Assembly: GCA_031430595.1 (NCBI GenBank)
Contig: JANPBU010000021.1
Span: forward strand, 1 to 64,000
DNA: 64,000 nt
DNA from: JANNBN01 sp031430595
GTDB taxonomy: Bacteria; Actinomycetota; Acidimicrobiia; Acidimicrobiales; JANYDT01
Direction of reading: 5' to 3'
Every line of letters begins with the position of its first letter. The stretch's first letter is position 1. The notes under the pieces are model-generated. The model worked only from the letters and a program-made list of their open reading frames with translations. It was not told the DNA's origin and did not search any database. Shown piece by piece: positions 27,066 through 35,401 of this stretch. The position numbers were made by a program, and so were the translations under genes.

Positions 27066-27944
27066 ATGCGTTCATTCCTTTACGTCCCAAGCGATCAAAC
27101 TGACAAACTGACGAAGGCGCTGGTATCAGAGGCTGATGCGATTATTTGTGATCTCGAAGATGCGGTGTCGATGCACCGCAAGATTGAGGCCCGGGCGACC
27201 CTGGGTGAGGCTCTTTCACGCCACAACTTTGCAAGTGCGCCGAGAACGCCAGCGATATGGGTCCGTATTAATCAGGGTGACCTTGGCATTGATGACATCG
27301 CCGCTGTCGTTCGATCTGGCGGTGCTCACCTTGCCGGCATTTACGTTCCGAAGGTCGAGTCGTTGGACCGTTTGAACGAGATCGATCGAGCGCTCTCGAT
27401 AGCCGAGATGACCGCTGGTCTCGTCGACCGCAGTATTGCTGTTTGCGCGTTGCTCGAAACGCCGTCGGCGATTCTTGATGCCAGAATTTTGGCCACCGGA
27501 ATCCGAGTGGTTCGTCTAGCGATTGGTGAAGCAGACCTGAGCGCCTCGATCGGAACCGAACTCACACCGGGCGATGAACGTGAGCACCTGTTTGCCCGTC
27601 AGCTGGTCGTGCTAGCGAGTGCTGCTGGCGGTATCGAAGCCCCGGTGGGTCCTGTGTCGACAGACTTTCGCGACCTCGCAGCGTTGCGGTCTTCTACTGA
27701 GGCGCTTCGTCGTCTCGGATTTCGTGGCCGGGCTGCGATTCATCCGGCCCAAGTTGCGGTCATTAATGAGGTGTTCACACGGTCACCCGAAGCGGTATCT
27801 CAGGCCCGGCGGCTGGTCGACATGTTCGATGCAGCCACTGCCCGAGGCAACGGTGTGTGCGTCGATGAGAACGGAAGAATGGTTGACGAAGCGGTGGTCC
27901 TGTCCGCTCGACGACTGTTACAAACATGGGCTGGTAAAAGATAG
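27066..27944 (+). CDS. CitE-like HpcH/HpaI aldolase / citrate-lyase beta family protein
   Basis: 292 residues from ATG 27066; a GTG nine bases upstream is a weaker option. RSFLYVPSDQTDKLTKAL at the N-terminus, the CoA/metal segment AIICDLEDAV, the metal Glu in CALLETPSAI and LAIGEADLSAS are the standard CitE/malyl-CoA lyase elements, and FRGRAAIHPAQVAVINEVF is the C-terminal signature. Such proteins cleave or hydrolyse beta-hydroxyacyl-CoA such as malyl- or citramalyl-CoA. There is no citrate-lyase alpha or gamma subunit nearby, so it is a stand-alone lyase or thioesterase. The 37-bp gap to the divergent nitrilase gene must hold both promoters. Confidence 0.85.
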   Translation: MRSFLYVPSDQTDKLTKALVSEADAIICDLEDAVSMHRKIEARATLGEALSRHNFASAPRTPAIWVRINQGDLGIDDIAAVVRSGGAHLAGIYVPKVESLDRLNEIDRALSIAEMTAGLVDRSIAVCALLETPSAILDARILATGIRVVRLAIGEADLSASIGTELTPGDEREHLFARQLVVLASAAGGIEAPVGPVSTDFRDLAALRSSTEALRRLGFRGRAAIHPAQVAVINEVFTRSPEAVSQARRLVDMFDAATARGNGVCVDENGRMVDEAVVLSARRLLQTWAGKR

Positions 27945-27973
27945 GTCACCGGTTTTTCTGAAAGAGTGCTCGT

Positions 27974-28591
27974 ATGCGTTCGATTTCGTTGACTGGTTCC
28001 CTCGACTGGGGGAAAACGGCGATCCCCGGAGGAACCCCAGATGTTGACATCTGTCGGCTTCGCGTTGACCCCGTGACTAAGGCGTCAACGTCATTGGTTC
28101 GTTTCCCGCCAGGCTGGTCGCGAAGCGCCGATGTGTTTTATGCGGTTGATGAAGAAATCGTGGTGCTTGATGGCGAATTACTCGTAAGCGGGGTGTCGTA
28201 TACGGCCGGGCAGTACGGCTTCATCCCGGCGGCGTCGCTTCGCCGGGCAAGTGCGACCCCAAACGGATGCCTTGCCCTTGCGCATTTCGCTGGCATTCCA
28301 GCTGCGCTTTCTGCGGAACAAGCGGCGACGAGCGAGGTCGGTCCGACACTCAGGCTTGATCTTGGTTCGCATCATGCTGGCACCGAAACCGGCTCGTACG
28401 GTATTGGGCAGCGCCTTCGGTCTCGCCCCTACGGGGAGTGTTGGCTGGTGTCGGGAGCGACAAATCTTGCCACGATGACAGGCGCCACCGAAGCCCTGTC
28501 GATCGAAGATTCGTGGACGTGGATCGACCTCACCTCAGATGGCGATGTGCTGGTCGACACGACGGAAGCTGGCCGCTATCTGGTGAGATGA
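27974..28591 (+). CDS. Cupin-domain protein
   Basis: 205 residues. The cupin core is around residues 40-85 (VRFPPGWSRSADVFYAVDEEIVVLDGELLVSGVSYTAG), with the Gly of the GDG-like turn and an acidic metal-site candidate but few His ligands. The second half may be a degenerate cupin. It resembles ChrR/DUF4437-type cupins. It follows the CitE-like gene by 29 bp and is likely cotranscribed. The role is unknown. Confidence 0.65.
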   Translation: MRSISLTGSLDWGKTAIPGGTPDVDICRLRVDPVTKASTSLVRFPPGWSRSADVFYAVDEEIVVLDGELLVSGVSYTAGQYGFIPAASLRRASATPNGCLALAHFAGIPAALSAEQAATSEVGPTLRLDLGSHHAGTETGSYGIGQRLRSRPYGECWLVSGATNLATMTGATEALSIEDSWTWIDLTSDGDVLVDTTEAGRYLVR

Positions 28592-28622
28592 GCCTCGGCT
28601 TGTCGCTACCTGGTCAGATGAG
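28574..28622. repeat. Imperfect 30-bp tandem duplication at an island boundary
   Basis: CGCTATCTGGTGAGATGAG (28574-28592, the end of the cupin gene) recurs as CGCTACCTGGTCAGATGAG (28604-28622), 17 of 19 bases identical at 30-bp spacing. The second copy contains the stop codon of the minus-strand HNH remnant. It may be a duplication scar at the edge of the accessory region. Confidence 0.6.
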
Positions 28623-29302
28623 TAGGCGGACGAGGTTTGGGGTTGGTGGTGAGTGTTGTTTGGTGCCGTTTGGGTGTTCGATGGTGAGGGTGGTGTGGTC
28701 GGGTTTCCAGCTGAGTTTGAGTGTTTCTCGGTGTATTTCTCGGTGGTGGTAGCGGCAGATGAGTACCAAGTTGTTGAGGTTGTGTGCTCCGCCGTTTCGC
28801 CGGTACCGGATGTGGTGGATGTCTGACTATCGGGCTTCGTGGTTGCATCCGGGGTACCTGCAATGGGTGTCTGTGATGTGCACGGCTCGTCGTTGCCGGA
28901 TCGGGATTGCCGTGTCGGGGTCTCCGACGTCGAATGGGACACCTTCAGCGTTAACCCAAACACTGGTTGTGGTTGCGTCGCAGAGGAGCATGTCTCTGGT
29001 GAAGGATGACAGGTAGATCATTGTGTCGCTGAAACTCAAGGATTCGGTGGCGTTGTCACCGAGGGCGTCGTGGCGTCGTTGACCGGGGGTGCGGCATCGT
29101 CGGGACCCGGTAGGGGTGTGGCCGCTTTCAACGCGGTGGAAAGGGTTTCGCCGGTGAGTTTGTCGAGGGTGCCGCGGAGTGCCCATGACCCATCCAAGTT
29201 TTTGGTGAGTTGCAGAAACCGTTTCTCGTGCACGACATCGTCGGACGAAACGTCACCGAGTCGGTCGTCACATAATTGTTTCCAGTTCGACGGATTCTTC
29301 AT
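28614..29302 (-). pseudogene. DUF222-linked HNH endonuclease, multiply disrupted
   Basis: Starting near 29302 (MKNPSNWKQLCDDRLGDV), the frame carries a DUF222 C-terminal part (LDGSWALRGTLDKLTGETLSTAL). It shifts frame near 29080-29100, then continues as RRHDALGD and VNAEGVPFDVGDPDTAIP. In HCRYPGCNHEAR-stop-SDIHHIRYRRNGG the conserved Trp before SDIHH is TAG (28827-28829). The HNH end (NNLVLICRYHHREIHRETLKLSW) then runs to TGA 28614-28616. The N-terminal DUF222 half is missing. It thus has truncation, a frameshift and a nonsense codon, and is clearly decayed. It is related to the fragment at 1-375. Confidence 0.85.
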
Positions 29303-29511
29303 TCATTGACCTTTCAGAACCCGGTAGCAATTGGGTTGCCGCTCGCAAGCCTCCCACCCAAAATATTGGCAAACGAGCTTTACGTAAGGACACGTGACTT
29401 ATCCGCAGCCCATCGGACTTTCGGCTGAGTCACAACCGTACGCAACCCCGAAAACATCGAACATGTCGAATACGGCTTGCGATTTATTCGAATTTATTGG
29501 AGACTTGAGAT
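29303..29511. other. Intergenic region upstream of toxin-antitoxin pair
   Basis: 209 bases of AT-richer sequence between the HNH remnant and the antitoxin. It contains an 8-bp palindrome ATTCGAAT within TTTATTCGAATTTATT about 25 bases ahead of ATG 29512 and a Shine-Dalgarno-like GGAG nine bases before the start. The palindrome is a candidate autoregulatory site for the antitoxin, as in other TA operons. Confidence 0.4.
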
Positions 29512-29904
29512 ATGCCACCGACAGCTACCGTTTCAGCGACGCTCGATGAACTCGCTGACACTCTCTCGCATAGCCCCCGTCTCGTCGACCAAAGGGGACG
29601 TCAACTCGCGCTCGCTCCCGAAGTTGTCGAAGCTTTCCAGCATGCAATCTCCGAATTGCAGTCGCCAGACGCCGAACTTACGACCGAAGCCGCGGCGGCC
29701 TTGCTGGGGATCTCACGACCAACGCTGATTCGACTCCTTGACACCGGTGCGATGCCCTATCGCCGCACCCAAGGAACTCGGGGTCACCGGAGGATCCGTC
29801 GAAGCGACGCTGTCATTTACCTGCGCGCCGATCTTCAACAGCGACGTAACGCATTGGATGAGCTTGCAGCTGAGGCGGAGGCGTTCGGGTTTTTCGACAC
29901 GTGA
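29512..29904 (+). CDS. Excisionase-type HTH antitoxin
   Basis: 130 residues. The C-terminal half is a MerR/excisionase-like winged helix (ELTTEAAAALLGISRPTLIRLLDTGAMPYRRT, then GHRRIRRSDAVIYL), the HTH_17 pattern. The N-terminus (DELADTLSHSPRLVDQRGRQLALAP) resembles antitoxins paired with PIN toxins in actinobacteria. GTG 29901 of the PIN gene overlaps its TGA (4-bp overlap), so the pair is translationally coupled, antitoxin first. It should bind its own promoter and neutralise the PIN ribonuclease. Confidence 0.8.
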   Translation: MPPTATVSATLDELADTLSHSPRLVDQRGRQLALAPEVVEAFQHAISELQSPDAELTTEAAAALLGISRPTLIRLLDTGAMPYRRTQGTRGHRRIRRSDAVIYLRADLQQRRNALDELAAEAEAFGFFDT

Positions 29905-30488
29905 CCGACGATTTCCGGGCGGTTCGACGACTATTGCTACTGCTTGATGTCGACGTGGTCTATCCGATTCGAATCTGTGACTTCATCCTCACTGCTGCAA
30001 GCCTCGATATGTTGCAACGTCCCATTGTTAGCGACGCCATTATCGATGGGGCCAGCCGCAATATCGATGCAAATCGGCCGGATCTCACCGCTTCGCAGTT
30101 GGAACGACGCCTTGCCGCTGTTCGTCGTTCTACCGACGGTCACAGCATGGCTGTGCCCTCTCGCTTCAACGATGACGCTCTCATCAATCACAAGGACCGC
30201 CATGTGGTTGCCGCCGCACGATTTCACAAGGTGGACGTCATCGTTTCCAACGACAAGCGACTTCGACGCGAAGTCAACAAGTGGGCTGCGAAGCACCGAT
30301 CACCTCTGCTCGTATGGTCAGCTGACGAGTTGGCGAGCCAACTTCGCGCGCAAAGTCGAGCAGGTGTCATTGAGGTAATCAGAGCCATGGCCGCTCGAAT
30401 GACCGCCCCACCCCGCAGCGCCGACGAGGTTCACAGTGCCTTGATCCTGTCACTTCCGAGTCTGGCCGGTCTGGCCACAACGGAGTGA
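29901..30488 (+). CDS. PIN-domain ribonuclease toxin
   Basis: 195 residues from GTG 29901. The PIN core is in residues about 10-140: the first acidic strand LLLLLDVDVVYPIRICDFIL, then VSDAIIDGASRN, and NHKDRHVVAAARFHKVDVIVSNDKRL, which matches the D/N-x-D-H-V-x-A-A segment with the last metal-binding Asp. A C-terminal helical extension (about 145-195) is typical of this longer PIN subfamily. It is expected to cleave RNA when freed from the upstream antitoxin. It lies within an accessory stretch of broken and paralogous genes. Confidence 0.8.
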   Translation: MTDDFRAVRRLLLLLDVDVVYPIRICDFILTAASLDMLQRPIVSDAIIDGASRNIDANRPDLTASQLERRLAAVRRSTDGHSMAVPSRFNDDALINHKDRHVVAAARFHKVDVIVSNDKRLRREVNKWAAKHRSPLLVWSADELASQLRAQSRAGVIEVIRAMAARMTAPPRSADEVHSALILSLPSLAGLATTE

Positions 30489-30579
30489 GTTGTGTGCGTC
30501 TGAACTCTCTCCATAGACTGGACATTGATTCGCTTCGTTGCTGAGTTGTTCCGAATCGTCGGTGGGCGTGCAAGGGTCT

Positions 30580-30638
30580 GAAATTCCACCAGACCAGACC
30601 AGTAAAATCCGCCACTAGTAAACGGTGAAATCCACCAC
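30580..30638 (+). repeat. Three direct repeats at 23-bp spacing upstream of the interrupted DUF4143 gene
   Basis: Three (G/A)AAAT-TCC(A/G)CC elements have their TCC at 30585, 30608 and 30631, exactly 23 bp apart. The last AAAT ends 19 bases before the GTG start at 30651. The TCCACCAC of the last copy (30631-30638) also pairs with GTGGTGGA at 30651-30658, an 8-bp stem over the start codon. Compare the set at 33199-33267. Confidence 0.7.
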
Positions 30639-30650
30639 AAAGCTGGTTGC

Positions 30651-31916
30651 GTGGTGGATCTCCCTGAACCCTTTTTCGTACGGCGGGCTGCTCAGCTTCT
30701 CGATCGTCGCTTGAATGCAGCACGAACCGTGGTTGTGAACGGCCCCCGACAGTCCGGCAAGACCTTCCTTCTCGCTCAACTCTGCGCCCAACGAGGCGGA
30801 ACTTACATTTCACTCGATGAAGCCTCAAACCTCCGAATCGCCCGTACCGACCCCGCAGGGTTTGTCACCGGCTTTAACGAGCCGCTGCTGATAGACGAGG
30901 TGCAGCGAGGGGGCGACCCGCTTGTGCTGGCTGTGAAGGTCCAGGTTGATCGATCACCAAAGAAGGGTCGGTTTGTGTTGGCAGGGTCAACGCGTTTTTT
31001 GAGTGAGCCGCGCCTCAGCGAGTCGCTGGCCGGGTGCGTTCGGTTTGTTGACCTTTGACCACTTTCCCAAGGGGAGATCGACAGTCAGCCCGACCGGTTT
31101 GTAGATTTCGCCTTCGAAGACCCCGGATCAATCATGGCTGGTCGTTTTACAGAAATGAGTCGTCGCTCGATCTTCGAGCGAGTTGTTCGAGGTGGGCTGC
31201 CGGAGGCGGTCCTTGCCTCCTCAGAGCAAGACCGGTCGGAATTTCTCCGTTCGTACGTTCGAGCCCTTACGGCAAAAGATGTCCGGGATCTGGCCGACCT
31301 GGAACATGCGAGCCAGCTCGATCGCATCATTCGTCTGCTCGCCGAACGTACGTCTCACGAGCTGAATCTGACCGATTTAGCGAAAGAACTCGGAATTCCG
31401 CAGAGCACCTTTCGAAGGTACCTTCCTCTCTTCGAAACCACATATGTTCATCATACGATCCCGGCTTGGTCCGGTAACTTTTCATCCAAAGTGATCAAGC
31501 GTCCGAAGCTTCACTTTGTCGACTCTGGCGCCGCCTCAATTCTGCTCGGCGTAAATGCGCAGGCTCTTTCGAGACCCACGGCAACTGTTTCAGGTCATCT
31601 GTTGGAGACATTTGTTGTCGGAGAATTAGCTCGACAGTTGACTTGGTCAGAAATTCAAGCCCAGATATACCACTGGCGACACCACGACGGCCGCGAAGTT
31701 GACATCGTGCTGGAATCCGCGGATGGGCGCGTCGTTGGGATTGAAGTGAAAGCTGCCGTTGACGTTGGAAGCGACTCGCTTACGGGATTGGAGTTTTTGC
31801 GAAATCAACTCGGCGACAGATTCGTCGCAGGGTTTGTTGTCCACTGTGCAGAACGGGTGACGCCGCTGGGAGATCGACTGTGGTCAGTGCCGGTAAATGC
31901 GTTGTGGGAATGGTGA
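30651..31916 (+). pseudogene. AAA ATPase with DUF4143 domain, interrupted by an in-frame TGA
   Basis: A 421-codon frame broken once, at codon 136 (TGA 31056-31058). Before it lie Walker A (VVVNGPRQSGKTFLL) and Walker B (EPLLIDEVQRG), with LAGSTRFL as sensor. The sequence then reads VDL-stop-PLSQGEID, where this family has LWPLSQGE, so the stop replaces a conserved Trp (TGG to TGA). After it the frame continues without damage: GGLPEAVLA, FLRSYVRALTAKDV, the DUF4143 domain and the nuclease-like EVDIVLESADGRVVGIEVKAA. It is a recent pseudogene, a readthrough gene or a sequence error. A downstream restart at ATG 31134 would lack the ATPase. Confidence 0.85.
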
Positions 31917-31948
31917 CTGAGCCTCTTGCCTGACAGGCGGTCTGAAAG

Positions 31949-33178
31949 TTAGCTCCACAGTGCTGCGATGGGAACAGCGAGAATTCCTTCATCCATGACA
32001 AATGACGAAGATCCGCAGTGAAGAAGAACCGACGCGATTACTGAATCGCCCAACTCTCGCTTCAGCCATCGGAGGTGCTTTGCATCACCGGGGTCTGGGC
32101 TTGATGTTGCCTTGATCTCAATGGCAATTAGTTTTCTATGCCCGATTTCTATAATGAGATCGACCTCATGTCGACCCTCAGCGGTTCGCAAGTGGTAGAG
32201 CCGCGGGCTGGGAACCATCAGAGCCACCTCGGCACGTAACTGCGAAACAACGAATGTCTCGAGAACACGCCCTAAAAGGTCAACATCGCTCAACACGTCA
32301 GATTTGGTGATACCCAGTACACCTACGAGTAGGCCAGAATCAACCATAAAACGCTTGGGCGAAAGACTAAGGCGCTTCAAGCGGTTAGATGTCCACGCTG
32401 GTATCTCATCAAGAATGAGCAGGTTCTGAAGTAGCTGATTGTATGCACGCGAGGTTGTTTTATTGACTTTCGCTGCGTTGAAGAGCGTTACGTCATCGAC
32501 GATTCCTGCCGTGTGAAGCACGATCGCTTCCAAATAGCGGCGTAGTCGCTGGGGGTCGCGACCTGCCTCAATGTCAAGAGCATCGCGGTTTACCAATTGA
32601 TCGACGTAAGAAGCCAGCCATCGTGACCGCCCTCGCTCATCGAACGACAGCGCAGGTTCTGGAAACCCGCTTCTCAGCGCTCGTTCAATGTAATTGCCAA
32701 GATCTAGCTCTGTTCGGACAGGTGAGATTGATTCGCCGCTTATCAACCGTTCGAACCAACTTCGACCGGTGATGCTCTCAATTTCGCGTTCCATCAGACC
32801 GAACATCTGCAAGCGCACGAGTCGACCAGTGCCCGGCCATACGGGCGAATCAAGGTCACCTCTTACGGAACCCGTGAGAATGAATTGGCCCGGTTCATGT
32901 TGTTCGTCAACGAACTGCTTTACCGCCGCTAGACAGTGCGGAACTACCTGCCATTCATCGATGAGGAAGGGATGCGGCCGGTTGCTCAGCGCAACGAATG
33001 GATCAGCCGCTACAGCGCCAGCCACGGCAGGGTTTCCTAGTCGCACCGAGTCGCTCGCAATTCGAAGACCAGTGGTCGTTTTACCGGTCGCGCGTGGGCC
33101 AACGATCAGCGCTGCCGAATGAGTGGCGAGAATTTCAGCGAGAGACCCGTCAGCCTGACGCGGAAGGTACGAAGGCAT
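31949..33178 (-). CDS. AAA ATPase with DUF4143 domain
   Basis: 409 residues from ATG 33178; a GTG codon directly precedes it. Walker A is LIVGPRATGKTTT, Walker B PHPFLIDEWQ, sensor FILTGSVRGDL. A wHTH-like middle and a DUF4143 C-terminus follow, with an endonuclease-like core (EVDLIIEIGHRKLIAIEIKA). The family is of unknown role, often mobile and present in many divergent copies per genome. It is convergent with, and only distantly similar to, the interrupted copy at 30651-31916. Its upstream region holds 23-bp-spaced repeats (33199-33267), the same arrangement as in that gene. Confidence 0.85.
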   Translation of the reverse strand: MPSYLPRQADGSLAEILATHSAALIVGPRATGKTTTGLRIASDSVRLGNPAVAGAVAADPFVALSNRPHPFLIDEWQVVPHCLAAVKQFVDEQHEPGQFILTGSVRGDLDSPVWPGTGRLVRLQMFGLMEREIESITGRSWFERLISGESISPVRTELDLGNYIERALRSGFPEPALSFDERGRSRWLASYVDQLVNRDALDIEAGRDPQRLRRYLEAIVLHTAGIVDDVTLFNAAKVNKTTSRAYNQLLQNLLILDEIPAWTSNRLKRLSLSPKRFMVDSGLLVGVLGITKSDVLSDVDLLGRVLETFVVSQLRAEVALMVPSPRLYHLRTAEGRHEVDLIIEIGHRKLIAIEIKATSSPDPGDAKHLRWLKRELGDSVIASVLLHCGSSSFVMDEGILAVPIAALWS

Positions 33179-33198
33179 CACGTTTGAAGACTAGCTGA

Positions 33199-33267
33199 AT
33201 TTCACACCTTTGAATAGCCTGATTTCACACCTTTGAGTAGCCCAATTTCCCATTTCTGAGGCGGCAC
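33199..33267 (-). repeat. Three 23-bp direct repeats upstream of the DUF4143 gene
   Basis: On the plus strand ATTTCACACCTTTGA starts at 33199 and 33222 and a weaker copy (ATTTCCCATTTCTGA) at 33245, exactly 23 bp apart. Read toward the ATPase gene each unit ends in GAAAT (two as AAAGGTGTGAAAT), and the last ends 20 bases before ATG 33178. The spacing, the GAAAT end and the distance to the start match the set at 30580-30638. Confidence 0.8.
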
Positions 33268-33330
33268 ATCTCCCCAGGTCGACCAGCTTGTACCGGTTGC
33301 GAAAGCCGTGCCGGTACGGTTGCGGGGTCC

Positions 33331-34356
33331 ATGAATTCCCCACTGTCCTCTGAATCAGAACACTCGGCTTCGGCTTCGGCCTCGACGCTGGCCCCTAGCC
33401 GAACGCCGATCGATGATGCCATCACGGTCGCCCAGCAACTTGTCGCCGCCGTCGACGGGGTCATGGCCGACCAGCACCGAGCAGTGCGCCTCACCGTGGC
33501 CGGGCTTCTGGCCGGTGGGCACGTGTTGCTCGAAGGTGCCCCGGGTGTTGGCAAAACAACGCTGGCGAAAAGCCTCGTTGCGGCAACCGGAACCGATTTT
33601 GCTCGGGTGCAGGGAACTTCTGACTTACTTCCTACCGACATTACCGGTGTAAATATTTACGACCAACGAACCGGCGAATGGGTGTTTCGCCCCGGCCCGC
33701 TGATGCATCATGTGGTGCTGTTCGACGAAATCAACCGCGCTACTCCACGAGCCCAATCGGCACTGCTCGAAGCAATGGCTGAAGGGCAAATAAGTGTTGA
33801 TGGTGATCAACGTCTGCTGCCCAACCCGTTCTTTCTGATCGCCACCCAAAACCCGGTCGGTGATTTGGGGACCTTCCCGTTGGTATCTGGCCAACGTGAC
33901 CGTTTCGCGCTAGTTGTCACCATGACGCGGCCTTCACGTGAAGCCGAACGCCTGTTGTTGACCCGCTCAGATCTTGGTCAACCATCGTCGGTTCACGCAG
34001 TATCGACCCCGTCACAACTGAAGTCTGCGATAGCTGCAACGGCAACCGTTCATGTTGCAACCGAGATTGCTGACTATGTGCTCGATATCGTAGATGCTGT
34101 TCGAAGCGGAATCGACGGACGATCTGCAGGGGCCCTGAACCATGGCGTGTCGTTGAGCCCACGGGCTTCAAAAACCCTGTTGAAGGTTGCTCAGGCAGTG
34201 GCTGTGATCGAGGGCCGCGGTTACGTGATTCCCGACGATGTTCGCCAAGTTGCTGCAGTTTGCCTCGCACATCGCCTCTTGCGAACCGGTGACGACCGCC
34301 TGAGTGCCCTTGTCGACTGGGTAGCAGCTGTCATTCAATCAGTACCCCTTCCGTAG
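33331..34356 (+). CDS. MoxR family AAA+ ATPase (second operon)
   Basis: 341 residues. A Ser/Ala-rich N-terminus (about 25 residues) precedes Walker A (LEGAPGVGKTTLAKSL), Walker B (HVVLFDEINRATPRAQSALLEAM) and sensor 1 (LIATQNPVGDLGTFPL). Unlike the usual LPEAQLDRF, the following segment reads LVSGQRDRFAL. It is followed 13 bp later by a DUF58 gene and then a transglutaminase, the order typical of actinobacterial MoxR-DUF58-TgpA operons. It is a paralogue of the ATPase at 16773-17771, which has a different partner set. Confidence 0.9.
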   Translation: MNSPLSSESEHSASASASTLAPSRTPIDDAITVAQQLVAAVDGVMADQHRAVRLTVAGLLAGGHVLLEGAPGVGKTTLAKSLVAATGTDFARVQGTSDLLPTDITGVNIYDQRTGEWVFRPGPLMHHVVLFDEINRATPRAQSALLEAMAEGQISVDGDQRLLPNPFFLIATQNPVGDLGTFPLVSGQRDRFALVVTMTRPSREAERLLLTRSDLGQPSSVHAVSTPSQLKSAIAATATVHVATEIADYVLDIVDAVRSGIDGRSAGALNHGVSLSPRASKTLLKVAQAVAVIEGRGYVIPDDVRQVAAVCLAHRLLRTGDDRLSALVDWVAAVIQSVPLP

Positions 34357-34369
34357 GGTGGCGTTCCTC

Positions 34370-35401
34370 ATGCCCAAGCAACCTTGCGAGTCTGCACGAA
34401 GTTCCATTGCCCGACAGGTGGTCTGGAGTCGCACCCGTCCGGTGGTTCGCCCCGGTCTGATACTTGGTGTGTCCTTCTTCGGGGTGGCTGTGTTGTCGGG
34501 CCTGGGAGGCATTGCACTGCTGCTCGGTGTTCTTGTTCCAGCGCTCATACTCAATTACTTGATAGCGGCTCAGTCAGTTAACACAGCGTCATTGTCAGCT
34601 ATCCTTCCCCCGAGCGGAACCGTAGGTGAGCAGATGATTTGGTCTGTGATGGTGCGGGGTAATCAACGAGGTTTTCTCTTCGTCGGGGCAGACTCGCATC
34701 AGCGGGTGCCAGCCATTGCACAGAAGACCGCCGATGTTCCGGTGGTTCTCGACCGTAGGGGTATCTACTCGGTGGCCCGTCTACGCGTGGTAAGCCCAGG
34801 CCCGCTTTCGCTTCCACTTCACGCAGCACGTTTTCTCAATATCGATTTGGTTGTGCCTATTTGTGTGGCACCGAAACGCATCCCAAACCCTGAGCTGCTG
34901 TCATCGGTGATCTCTGTTTCACACAGCGACGGAGAGCTAGCGCATCGAGGAACATCTCTAGGGGAACCGCATCATCTGCGCGAATACTTTCCTGGCGACT
35001 CAGCCCGTATGGTTCATTGGCCAGCCACGGCTCGAACCGGTTCAATCATGGTGAGAGAGCCCGAACGTACCGGCGGTGTTCCAACAACGACGGTTCTGGT
35101 CGACTTCCTCGATGGAAGCGACCGAGGCGAGAAAATGCTTTCGGAAGCGGCGTGGTTGTGTGACCGTTTGATCGAGCGTGGTGTTTCTCTTCAACTCATA
35201 ACATCGGAAGGTGGCCAGCCTGATACTGCACGCATTGATCGAGTTGGCTCGGTATCCGATCTGGAAGTCGTGTTGGCCAGCGCCGACATCCTATATGTGC
35301 ACATACAAGATAGGTCTCCGATGATCTCGGTTGTGAATGGCATGTGGTGTATCGACGGAAAAATGCTGAGTGTCGCAGGTGCAGATCAACATGACAGCTA
35401 A
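34370..35401 (+). CDS. DUF58 domain membrane protein
   Basis: About 343 residues from ATG 34370; GTG 34358 is an in-frame alternative. Two membrane helices lie at about 25-60 (PGLILGVSFFGVAVLSGLGGIALLLGVLVPALILNYL is one long hydrophobic stretch). A beta-rich region follows, then the DUF58 signature GEPHHLREYFPGDSARMVHWPATARTGSIMVREPE and a VWA-like C-terminus. Unlike the DUF58 protein at 15897-16769 it is membrane-anchored, the form usual beside transglutaminase genes. The 3' end overlaps the transglutaminase start by 11 bp. Confidence 0.85.
   Translation: MPKQPCESARSSIARQVVWSRTRPVVRPGLILGVSFFGVAVLSGLGGIALLLGVLVPALILNYLIAAQSVNTASLSAILPPSGTVGEQMIWSVMVRGNQRGFLFVGADSHQRVPAIAQKTADVPVVLDRRGIYSVARLRVVSPGPLSLPLHAARFLNIDLVVPICVAPKRIPNPELLSSVISVSHSDGELAHRGTSLGEPHHLREYFPGDSARMVHWPATARTGSIMVREPERTGGVPTTTVLVDFLDGSDRGEKMLSEAAWLCDRLIERGVSLQLITSEGGQPDTARIDRVGSVSDLEVVLASADILYVHIQDRSPMISVVNGMWCIDGKMLSVAGADQHDS

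Noticed and set aside
30651..31916. TGA read as tryptophan (genetic code 4) because of the Trp-to-TGA site
   Set aside because: Many genes in the window end in TGA at tight ATGA overlaps, and the other broken gene has TAG at its Trp; code change is not supported.
28614..33178. Island read as a complete restriction or anti-phage defence system
   Set aside because: There is no methylase, helicase or recognised defence core; only a TA pair, DUF4143 ATPases and a dead HNH gene can be supported.
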